Origin: a virus
Direction: 5' to 3' (one strand)
Length of the DNA stretch: 59,210 nt
Virus record (IMG/VR): IMGVR_UViG_3300030107_003333
Coordinates: 1-59,210 of that record
Shown piece by piece: positions 6,757 through 13,224 of this stretch. Positions within the stretch are counted from its first letter, which is position 1. Every line of letters starts with the position of its first letter. The notes beneath the pieces were generated by a model. The model was given only the letters and a program-made list of their open reading frames with translations. It ran no database searches and had not been told where the DNA came from. Both the position numbers and the translations under genes were made by a program.

Positions 6757-6789
6757 TGTGTATAAATTAATTGTTTAAAATTCAATTCG

Positions 6790-6797
6790 TATATTTG
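6790..6797 (+). promoter_or_regulatory. TAnnTTTG promoter element
   Basis: TATATTTG stands in the spacer between the minus-strand secreted gene and the plus-strand DUF5675 gene. The leader to the ATG at 6953 would be about 150 bases. It holds a TGTTAA pair with 11-base spacing (6847-6863) and an A/T hairpin AAAACTT-GAAA-AAGTTTT (6863-6880). Confidence 0.5.
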
Positions 6798-6952
6798 AAT
6801 TGCTGATCTCAAGGTAAAATAAAAAAATTGACAATTCCAAATAAAATGTTAAAAAAATGTTAAAAACTTGAAAAAGTTTTATTTTAACACAAAGAAAAAA
6901 CGTAAGGATCACGCCAAAGAAGCGGAACTAATTAGGCTTAATAAAATCAAAA

Positions 6953-7471
6953 ATGAAACTAGAAGTAATAAGATTCAACAAAGGAGTGGATTCAACTAAT
7001 GGTATACTATTCGATATAACAAACAATGAAAGAAAATTTTTATGCTATACTCTCGAAGATGAGAGCCGTGAAGAAAAAGTTTACGGAGAAACTTGTATAC
7101 CTGAAGGAGAGTATTGTATACAGTTTAGAAATGAAGGCGGATACCACGCCAAGTACTCTAAAAGATTTGCTGATGTACATATGGGAATGCTTGAAGTGTG
7201 TGACGTCCCAAATTTTAAGTATATTCTTCTTCATTGTGGTAATACTGATGAGGACACTGCGGGATGTTTATTGCTGGGTGACACGCAAGAAAACAACAAT
7301 ATCAAAACAGGCGGCTTCATCGGTAGGTCGACCAAAGCGTACCTCAGGGTCTACCCGAAAATCGCCCAAGCGCTCAAAGAAGGCGAAGAAGTGACTATTG
7401 CTTATAGAGACTTTGCTGACTGTCTAATACTTGACCCGCTAGAATTAAACAAGCTGGCAGGAGAAGCTTAA
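6953..7471 (+). CDS. DUF5675-family protein, likely lysis-related (172 aa)
   Basis: The whole length fits the DUF5675 pattern. A FLCYTLED element lies near residues 29-36, GETCIPEGEY near 44-53, and the conserved LLHCGNTDEDTAGCLLLG near 90-107, whose His and Cys recall active-site residues. DUF5675 proteins are common in phages beside lysis genes, but their chemistry is not settled. There is no signal peptide. A nuclease-fold gene follows after 10 bases. Confidence 0.7.
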   Translation: MKLEVIRFNKGVDSTNGILFDITNNERKFLCYTLEDESREEKVYGETCIPEGEYCIQFRNEGGYHAKYSKRFADVHMGMLEVCDVPNFKYILLHCGNTDEDTAGCLLLGDTQENNNIKTGGFIGRSTKAYLRVYPKIAQALKEGEEVTIAYRDFADCLILDPLELNKLAGEA

Positions 7472-7481
7472 ACTTACACAT

Positions 7482-7841
7482 ATGTATACCTATAAAATAG
7501 ATGTTCTTAGAGTTATAGATGGGGACACCATTGACGCTAATATAGATCTAGGGTTTGACGTATCGGTAAAGAAACGTATTCGCTTTATGGGGATAAACAC
7601 TCCAGAATCCAGAACAAGAGATCTTGAAGAAAAGAAGCGTGGTTTAGCGGCTAAGGCTAGAGTGGCAGAGCTACTAGATACAGCTACAGAAGTTCAACTT
7701 ATATCTCATGGCGTAGGTAAGTTTGGTAGATGTTTAGGTGAGATAGATTTTGAGTGTCCAGATTCTCTGACTTTAAAAAACCTAAACAAACAGCTTATTG
7801 AAGAAGGGCATGCTGTAGAATACCATGGAGGTAAAAGATAA
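7482..7841 (+). CDS. Staphylococcal nuclease-like (thermonuclease) protein (119 aa)
   Basis: The SNase fold is recognisable by DGDT (13-16), RIRFMGINTPE (32-42) and FGRCLGEI (81-88). Asp15, Arg34, Glu42 and Arg83 align with the Asp21, Arg35, Glu43 and Arg87 catalytic set. The expected activity is Ca2+-dependent cleavage of DNA or RNA. It lacks a signal peptide, so a cytoplasmic target such as host DNA is likely. It is slightly shorter than the usual 130-150 residues, and its stop abuts that of the convergent next gene. Confidence 0.8.
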   Translation: MYTYKIDVLRVIDGDTIDANIDLGFDVSVKKRIRFMGINTPESRTRDLEEKKRGLAAKARVAELLDTATEVQLISHGVGKFGRCLGEIDFECPDSLTLKNLNKQLIEEGHAVEYHGGKR

Positions 7842-8261
7842 CTACTCTAACTCTCTATAAAAAGACTGCACTAACAATCTTCCCTTTTGAGCTAAGGCAT
7901 ACCTGACTCTATAGTTGGTTTTTGTCTCATCTCTAAATATATGATCTTCTAAAGTTTGAGATGGAGTTAATTTATCGAAGTGTTTATATATGTACCCTTC
8001 ATTAAGAAGTGGATACACTATTCTCTCACTTAACTTTTTCCTAGAATATTGATATTCTTTTGAAGCATAGTCAAGTGTCCAGAACTCTAAGTCATAAGAC
8101 CATAACATAAACATCATTTCTTTTTCAAATATATCATGACGTTTACAAAAATTTAAAAGCTTAACTCTTAGATTTTTAAGAAAATTTCTTTTTACGTACC
8201 TTTGATTCAGTTTAGAAAAATCTCTAAACAGTTTCTTTTTTGACACTTTGCTTTTTGGCAT
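7842..8261 (-). CDS. Putative winged-helix protein, minus strand (139 aa)
   Basis: The start chosen is ATG at 8261 (MPKSKVSKKKLFRDF); upstream codons in frame lie opposite the divergent gene and look unlike protein. The basic N-terminus precedes helices, KKLSERIVYPLLNEGYIYKHF and YALAQKGRLLVQSF, a layout like a MarR-type winged helix-turn-helix. It could regulate transcription. Its start faces the next gene's ATG with only four bases between. No close family is recognised. Confidence 0.5.
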   Translation of the reverse strand: MPKSKVSKKKLFRDFSKLNQRYVKRNFLKNLRVKLLNFCKRHDIFEKEMMFMLWSYDLEFWTLDYASKEYQYSRKKLSERIVYPLLNEGYIYKHFDKLTPSQTLEDHIFRDETKTNYRVRYALAQKGRLLVQSFYRELE

Positions 8262-8265
8262 TAAA

Positions 8266-8598
8266 ATGAGATTGTTACGTAAAGATATGGAAGAACAAGC
8301 TTTTTTCTTAGAAATGCAGCGTCTATCTATGGAGATGGATGCTATTATTGATATGTATAATATGCGGGAAAAAGTTATATCTATATTTGTTTGCGGGCTA
8401 TTAGATGAAGACATAATAGGAAACGTAAGAATTAAAGCGATATATAGCTATTCTTTAGAGTCAAAAGAGGAATTAGACAGTGTAATTAATTTTGTAGATA
8501 ATACTTGGTACGATCCAAATGCAGACGGGCTTACAGAAAAGAGATACTATAGAGATATAGATGATTTGCTAGATGGTACTGGTATAGAGTTAGAATAA
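8266..8598 (+). CDS. Hypothetical acidic protein (110 aa)
   Basis: ATG at 8266 (MRLLRKDMEEQAFFLEM) is preferred to the in-frame TTG upstream. The first 30 residues form a Met-rich amphipathic helix, followed by a mixed alpha/beta domain and an acidic tail. Its start is four bases from the divergent winged-helix gene, so their control regions overlap each other's coding sequence. Function unknown. Confidence 0.6.
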   Translation: MRLLRKDMEEQAFFLEMQRLSMEMDAIIDMYNMREKVISIFVCGLLDEDIIGNVRIKAIYSYSLESKEELDSVINFVDNTWYDPNADGLTEKRYYRDIDDLLDGTGIELE

Positions 8599-8599
8599 A

Positions 8600-8836
8600 A
8601 TGGAAGGAATTATTAGAAAAATTATTATCGGACAAGATCCGAAGGATGCCATGGCTTATTATGTAGGTATGAGAGCAGGTGGCGGCAAAGTTTCAACTAT
8701 AATATTAGATGAAAGACATCTTGCTCATTACAGTAAAAAGAGATATCTTGTGTATATTAGCATAGATAATTCACAAGTTCTATGGAAAGCTATCGATGAT
8801 ATGCCATGCATAGTTGAATTTGATTGTAACTTTTAA
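8600..8836 (+). CDS. Hypothetical protein (78 aa)
   Basis: The frame begins MEGIIRKIIIGQDPKDAMAY one base after the previous stop. It includes KRYLVYISIDNSQVLWKAID, probably a small alpha/beta domain. Nothing indicates export. The pattern recalls short conserved phage proteins ahead of the head genes, but I cannot name it. Confidence 0.6.
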   Translation: MEGIIRKIIIGQDPKDAMAYYVGMRAGGGKVSTIILDERHLAHYSKKRYLVYISIDNSQVLWKAIDDMPCIVEFDCNF

Positions 8837-8837
8837 A

Positions 8838-9131
8838 ATGGTAAGAACACAGTTATACACATCAGGTGGAGAATTTAATCTACCAGACGGTACAAATTAT
8901 ATAGGACCTTATCATGTGCATATAGATAATGGAGCGATGGTTGGCGGGTTTCATAAAACAGAAGCTCATGACCGCTTGACACCAGCCAATGCTTCTGCTA
9001 GATCAAAAGTTAGATCAATACAGCAAGAACTTTCTAATGAAGCTGCAGCAAATAGAAGAAATACTCGCAGACCAAGAACAGCATCTTACAGCCCTGCTTC
9101 TACTGCTTCTTCAGGATCTTCAGGATATTAA
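8838..9131 (+). CDS. Conserved phage protein with TSGGEF motif (97 aa)
   Basis: ATG at 8838 directly follows the upstream stop. The N-terminal half has YTSGGEFNLPDGTNYIGPYH and then GGFHKTEAHDRLTP, a motif pattern I associate with small virion or neck-region proteins of marine phages. The tail is Ser/Ala/Arg-rich and probably disordered. Function unknown; a structural role is inferred. Confidence 0.6.
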   Translation: MVRTQLYTSGGEFNLPDGTNYIGPYHVHIDNGAMVGGFHKTEAHDRLTPANASARSKVRSIQQELSNEAAANRRNTRRPRTASYSPASTASSGSSGY

Positions 9132-9145
9132 ATTAATTAAAATAA

Positions 9146-9742
9146 ATGGAAACTTTACACTTGTTCGTTGTCGAGTTAGAAAAAAAGATCAACGACACTA
9201 TTAAAACCGATTCTGGTTTAGAGCTTTATGTAGATAATAGATTTAATGAATTTGAACATAGGGTTACTGAGGGGCCAGTAGTATGCTCCCCCCGTAAATA
9301 CAATACAGGAGTTAAAAAGGGTGATACTCTGTATTTTCATCATCTAGTTGTAATTAATGAGGGTCAAGCCTTAACTGGTTCTGATAATCATTATTTAATA
9401 AAATATGATGATAAGCACACCATAAACAATCAGGCTATTGCATATAAGTGTCAAGACACTGGAGAAATAAAACCTTTGGCAGGTTGGTCTCTATTAAAGC
9501 CAGTAGAACAGAAAGCTGAGGTTGTTTCTGATATTATAGAGGTAATCAACACAGAGGATGAAAAATTACCCACCAGAGCAGAAGTTGCTTTTGATGCACC
9601 TTGGTTAGAGGAGTTAGGTGTAAAAAAAGGGGACATCGTAGGGTTTAAAAAAAATAGAGACTACAGAATCAAAATAGACGGGTTTGAGTACTATCGAACT
9701 CGTGCAGAAGATTTAATGTATATAATTGAAGAAAATGTTTGA
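9146..9742 (+). CDS. GroES-like co-chaperonin candidate (198 aa)
   Basis: Features of a GroES beta-barrel appear in order: a short N-terminal strand, EGPVVCSPRKYNTG then KKGDTLYFHHLVV (about 43-70), AIAYKCQDTGEIKPLAGW (about 97-114) and LLKP. A second, partial copy follows (GVKKGDIVGF with FEYYRTRAEDLMYI at the end). Phages such as T4 replace GroES with their own lid to fold the large capsid protein. Length is about twice a normal GroES. I consider the assignment likely but unproven. Confidence 0.55.
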   Translation: METLHLFVVELEKKINDTIKTDSGLELYVDNRFNEFEHRVTEGPVVCSPRKYNTGVKKGDTLYFHHLVVINEGQALTGSDNHYLIKYDDKHTINNQAIAYKCQDTGEIKPLAGWSLLKPVEQKAEVVSDIIEVINTEDEKLPTRAEVAFDAPWLEELGVKKGDIVGFKKNRDYRIKIDGFEYYRTRAEDLMYIIEENV

Positions 9743-9995
9743 TAAAAAAGAACTGTGGTTGCATCTGGAGGATCATGAGTGTTTATTAGCCGACGGATTT
9801 AATAATGCCGTTATAGGTGTAACATTTGGAGTAGAGCCAAAAGCTGTATATAGTGTATCTAAATGTTTAGATATATTAGTAGAAGAAGGTATGAGCATGG
9901 AAGACGCTATCGAGCATTTTGAATACAACGTAGCTGGAAGCTATGTAGGAGAAAAAACACCTATATGGGTGTACGACTATCAAGAAGATGAGTAA
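9735..9995 (+). CDS. Conserved small phage protein (86 aa)
   Basis: Start ATG at 9735 (MFDKKELWLHLEDHECL), overlapping the previous gene by eight bases. The segment AIEHFEYNVAGSYVGEKTPIWV (19 of it conserved-looking: EYNVAGSYVGEKTPIW) is of a type I have seen in podoviral small proteins of unknown role. It is acidic and soluble. Confidence 0.65.
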   Translation: MFDKKELWLHLEDHECLLADGFNNAVIGVTFGVEPKAVYSVSKCLDILVEEGMSMEDAIEHFEYNVAGSYVGEKTPIWVYDYQEDE

Positions 9996-10272
9996 GTTTA
10001 CTACTATATCTGCTTCTGAGCGCCTAATGAAAAGTATGGAAGCTGCTATAGACAATATGATAGAAGAGGTTAAAAAACCTGTTGATCCAGATATTAATGG
10101 TAGCGCTAGAAAAGCTGAACTTCAGTCTATTAAGCAGACTGCTACAGATTGTAAAGAGCTAATCATAGAAAGGCAGCGCTTAGAACAAATGGTTAAAGAT
10201 CTGAAAGCTAGTGGAGAAATAAACGAAGCTAAAGATTATACTGGAGGGTTCGCTGAAAGATTTTCTAAGTAA
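9988..10272 (+). CDS. Small helical protein, possible terminase small subunit (94 aa)
   Basis: The protein is almost wholly helical with a coiled coil at about residues 40-75 (QSIKQTATDCKELIIERQRL). Its position a few genes before the large terminase and its helix-rich character would suit a small terminase subunit. No DNA-binding motif is definite, so this is a weak positional guess. It overlaps both neighbours slightly (8 bases before, TAATG after). Confidence 0.45.
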   Translation: MSKFTTISASERLMKSMEAAIDNMIEEVKKPVDPDINGSARKAELQSIKQTATDCKELIIERQRLEQMVKDLKASGEINEAKDYTGGFAERFSK

Positions 10273-10628
10273 TGGCTTATAAAGACGCTAAAGATCAAGC
10301 TGCAGCAGCAAAGCGTCACTACGAAGCCAACAAGCAAAAAGTTAAGGATCGTAGTAAAAAAAGAAATAGAAAACAAAGAAAAAGAAACAAAGAATACATA
10401 GCTTTTGTTAAAAGCTTGTTATCCTGTGTTGATTGTGGAGAGGACAATCCAGTTCTTTTAGAATTTGATCATGTTAGAGGAAAGAAGAAAGGTAATATAT
10501 CAGACATGGCTAATCAATCCTATTGTACAGAAACGATACAGAAAGAAATAGAGAAGTGTGAGCCACGCTGCGCTAACTGTCATAGAGCTATAACACATAA
10601 AAGAAGAAATATTCGTAACTTGCGGTAG
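10272..10628 (+). CDS. HNH endonuclease (118 aa)
   Basis: A very basic N-terminus (residues 1-40) precedes an HNH fold with CVDCG (near 52-56), the core EFDHVRGKKKGNIS (near 64-77) and the second zinc pair in CEPRCANCHRAITH (near 94-107). HNH proteins of this type next to terminases can assist DNA packaging cleavage or act as free-standing nicking enzymes. Its place four genes before the large terminase favours the first. Metal ligands all appear intact. Confidence 0.8.
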   Translation: MAYKDAKDQAAAAKRHYEANKQKVKDRSKKRNRKQRKRNKEYIAFVKSLLSCVDCGEDNPVLLEFDHVRGKKKGNISDMANQSYCTETIQKEIEKCEPRCANCHRAITHKRRNIRNLR

Positions 10629-10630
10629 CT

Positions 10631-10870
10631 ATGAAGGTAAAAAAAAGAAACTATAAAAAGGAATATAAAAAATTCCAATCTTCTAAAAAGCAGAAAAAAA
10701 GGAGAGCTGCTAGAAATAGACGTAGAAGAAGGCTTCTTAAAATGGGTTTGGTAAAAAAAGGAGATGGGAAAGACATACATCATAAAGGTGGTAAAGTAAC
10801 GGTAATGAAAGCCTCTAAGAATAGAGGGATGCGTGAAAAGTCTAGGCTAAAAGGATCTAAAAGAAAATAA
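10631..10870 (+). CDS. Very basic protein with HH-GG nuclease-like tail (79 aa)
   Basis: Residues 1-35 are nearly all Lys and Arg. The rest carries KKGDGKDIHHKGGKVTVMKA and SKNRGMREKSRLKGS, resembling the degenerate HNH-like proteins found in many phages. It starts two bases after the HNH gene. Probably binds DNA; whether it cuts is unclear because the second zinc motif is absent. Confidence 0.6.
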   Translation: MKVKKRNYKKEYKKFQSSKKQKKRRAARNRRRRRLLKMGLVKKGDGKDIHHKGGKVTVMKASKNRGMREKSRLKGSKRK

Positions 10871-10880
10871 ATTGAATGAA

Positions 10881-11063
10881 ATGGCTGAATATAAATGTGA
10901 ATGCTGTGAGCATGAAGTAGAGTGTACTGGAGTCGTAATTAGAATAATCGACGGTAAGGCTACTCACGATATTAAATGCCCTTGCGGAAAGTATATGAAG
11001 TTAGCAAATCCTAAAACAGGCATTGCTAGCTTTGGAAGTGATAGATATGGTAGGGTGCGTTGA
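10881..11063 (+). CDS. Zinc-ribbon protein (60 aa)
   Basis: ATG at 10881 (MAEYKCECCEHEVEC) is preferred over the TTG nine bases earlier. Cys pairs CECC and CPCG, about 30 residues apart, form a probable zinc ribbon. It ends in TTGA shared with the start of the large terminase, so the two are translationally coupled. It may be an accessory packaging or transcription factor; no family name can be given. Confidence 0.6.
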   Translation: MAEYKCECCEHEVECTGVVIRIIDGKATHDIKCPCGKYMKLANPKTGIASFGSDRYGRVR

Positions 11064-13183
11064 GCGTTTTACTAAACATAGAAGAATATGACGAACCTGC
11101 TATCAAGATTTGTCCCAACGGTACGGAGGGTGAAATTATTGAACTCGGTGGGTTACTCATTTGCCTTCCAAAAAGGCCGAAGAAGAAAGACATTTTCGGA
11201 CATAAAGAATCAGACTCTATGCAAGTGTGGAGAAGGTTATCTATGCCGAAGGAATTGTCTCGTATTCGTTCTATGGATGAGTGGGCGGAAATGCCAAGGG
11301 AGTTCAGAGAGAGGTTTCGTCCATATATCGAGGAAGAGTTTAGGCGTAGGCGTGAGGGTTTTTGGTTTTATAACAACGGCACAGCTACATATATTACGGG
11401 GCGGCATTACATGATGCTTCAGTGGACCAAGTTAGATATTGGATACCCATACTTTCTTAACTTTCAGCGTGAAATCTTTCTACATATGGCTGCTTGCGAG
11501 GCTGATCCTCGCTGTATTGGTCAGCTTTATACTAAGTGCCGTCGTTCTGGGTACACCAATATATGTTCTTCTGTTCTTGTGGATGAAGCTACACAGGTTA
11601 AAGATAAGCTTATGGGGATACAGTCAAAGACAGGTAAGGACGCCCAAGAAAACATTTTTATGAAGAAGGTGGTTTATATGTTTAGAAACTACCCATTCTT
11701 CTTTAAACCTATACAAGACGGTACAACTAATCCACGTATGGAGCTAGCTTTTAGGGAGCCGTCAAAACGAATAACTAAAAACAATAAAACTTCTCAAACA
11801 GGAGAAGCACTTAATACTGTTATTAATTGGAAAAACACAACTAACAACGCATACGATGGTGAGAAGCTACACATATTGTATTTAGACGAAGCAGGAAAAT
11901 GGGAAAAACCAACAGACATAAGGGACGCATGGAGGATTCAGAGGACATGCTTAATAGTAGGAAGAAAAATTGTAGGAAAGGCCCTCGTAGGAAGCACAGT
12001 AAATCCAATGGACAAAGGTGGAAAAGAGTACAAGGAACTGTGGAGAGATTCAGATCCGACGGAGAGGAATGCGAATGGGAGGACTAGGACAGGTTTGTAT
12101 AGGCTGTTTATTCCAGCATATGAATCGCTAGAAGGTTTTTTTGATAAATACGGTAATCCAGTAATAGAAGACCCTTTAAAAGTTATAGATGGTTTAGATG
12201 GGGAAGATATTATTTTTGGAGCGAAAACATATTTAAAGAACGAAAGGCAAAGCTTAAAAGACGACCCTTCTGAATTAAATGAGGTAACAAGACAGTTTCC
12301 TTTTACAACTGACGAGGCTTTTAGAGATAGTATAGACGGTAGTTTGTTTAATATAGGTAGGATATATGAGCAAATACACCATAATGATGAGCTTTTTCCA
12401 AACCCTATAGTAATAGGTAATTTTGTGTGGAAGAATGGTGAAAAAGACACTGAAGTAGTTTTTAAGCCAGATGCAAAAGGTAGGTTTAAAATTGCTTGGA
12501 TGCCTCCGCCAGAGCTCAGAAATAAAAAGACATATGAAAGAGGTAAGCTTTTGCCAGCAAATGCAGAGCTAGGAGTAGGGGGAGTTGACTCCTATGATCT
12601 TGATGCTACTGTTGATGGTCGAGGATCTAAAGGAGCGCTACATCTTTATAATAAATTTCATATGGAGCACCCATCTAATATGTTTGTATTAGAGTATGCA
12701 TCCCGCCCGCCTCTAGCTAAAATATTTTATGAAGACGTTCTTATGGCTGCTGTGTTTTATGGATACTCTATTTTAATTGAAAACAATAAGTATGGTATTG
12801 CAAGGTACTTTGAATCAAGAGGTTATGATGGGTATTTAATGAATAGGCCGCCTCACCTTAATTCTTCTAGTTCTAGAGTTAATGTTAAAACTAAAGGAAT
12901 ACCTTCAAACTCTCAAGATATTATCCAAGCTCATGCTCATGCTATTGAAGCTTATATTCATAATCATGTAGGTATGCATAGAGAAACTGGTGATATTGGT
13001 AAGATGTATTTTAATGACACTTTAGAGGATTGGATTGGATTTAATATAAATAATAGAACTAAATTTGACCTTACTATAAGTTCTGGCTTAGCGCTCTTGG
13101 CTGCTCAAAAAAGTAAACCAAAAAAGAAGCAATCTAATTTTGCTGAAAAGAAATTCTTTAGGAGATATAAGCCCATATCTTAA
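11060..13183 (+). CDS. terL: Terminase large subunit (707 aa)
   Basis: This ATPase-nuclease pumps DNA into the prohead. A degenerate Walker A-like loop (KCRRSGYT, 159-166), Walker B (HILYLDEAGK, 271-280), a coupling motif (VGSTVNP, 310-316) and a C-terminal RNase H-like nuclease starting with GGVDSYDLDAT (507-517) are seen, with further acidic residues near 573 (ILIENN). The start is TTG at 11060, overlapping the upstream stop. Size and motif spacing fit the terminases of crAss-like and other Bacteroidota podoviruses. Confidence 0.85.
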   Translation: MSVLLNIEEYDEPAIKICPNGTEGEIIELGGLLICLPKRPKKKDIFGHKESDSMQVWRRLSMPKELSRIRSMDEWAEMPREFRERFRPYIEEEFRRRREGFWFYNNGTATYITGRHYMMLQWTKLDIGYPYFLNFQREIFLHMAACEADPRCIGQLYTKCRRSGYTNICSSVLVDEATQVKDKLMGIQSKTGKDAQENIFMKKVVYMFRNYPFFFKPIQDGTTNPRMELAFREPSKRITKNNKTSQTGEALNTVINWKNTTNNAYDGEKLHILYLDEAGKWEKPTDIRDAWRIQRTCLIVGRKIVGKALVGSTVNPMDKGGKEYKELWRDSDPTERNANGRTRTGLYRLFIPAYESLEGFFDKYGNPVIEDPLKVIDGLDGEDIIFGAKTYLKNERQSLKDDPSELNEVTRQFPFTTDEAFRDSIDGSLFNIGRIYEQIHHNDELFPNPIVIGNFVWKNGEKDTEVVFKPDAKGRFKIAWMPPPELRNKKTYERGKLLPANAELGVGGVDSYDLDATVDGRGSKGALHLYNKFHMEHPSNMFVLEYASRPPLAKIFYEDVLMAAVFYGYSILIENNKYGIARYFESRGYDGYLMNRPPHLNSSSSRVNVKTKGIPSNSQDIIQAHAHAIEAYIHNHVGMHRETGDIGKMYFNDTLEDWIGFNINNRTKFDLTISSGLALLAAQKSKPKKKQSNFAEKKFFRRYKPIS

Positions 13184-13198
13184 AAACGTGTTATTTAG

Positions 13199-13206
13199 TA
13201 TATTTG
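13199..13206 (+). promoter_or_regulatory. TAnnTTTG promoter before the portal gene
   Basis: TATATTTG ends 18 bases before the portal ATG at 13225 and just after the terminase stop. This places a transcription start at the head-gene cluster. An in-frame TTG overlapping the element is therefore unlikely to be the real start. Confidence 0.6.
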
Positions 13207-13224
13207 CACAAACACAATTCCCTG

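Noticed and set aside
6868-7000. A 43-codon frame from TTG at 6868 ahead of the DUF5675 gene
   Set aside because: It needs a TTG start inside a hairpin and overlaps the DUF5675 start in another frame; only its Lys-rich look favours it.
11088-12450. Frames on both strands within the terminase gene
   Set aside because: Shadows of the terminase; none has family motifs.
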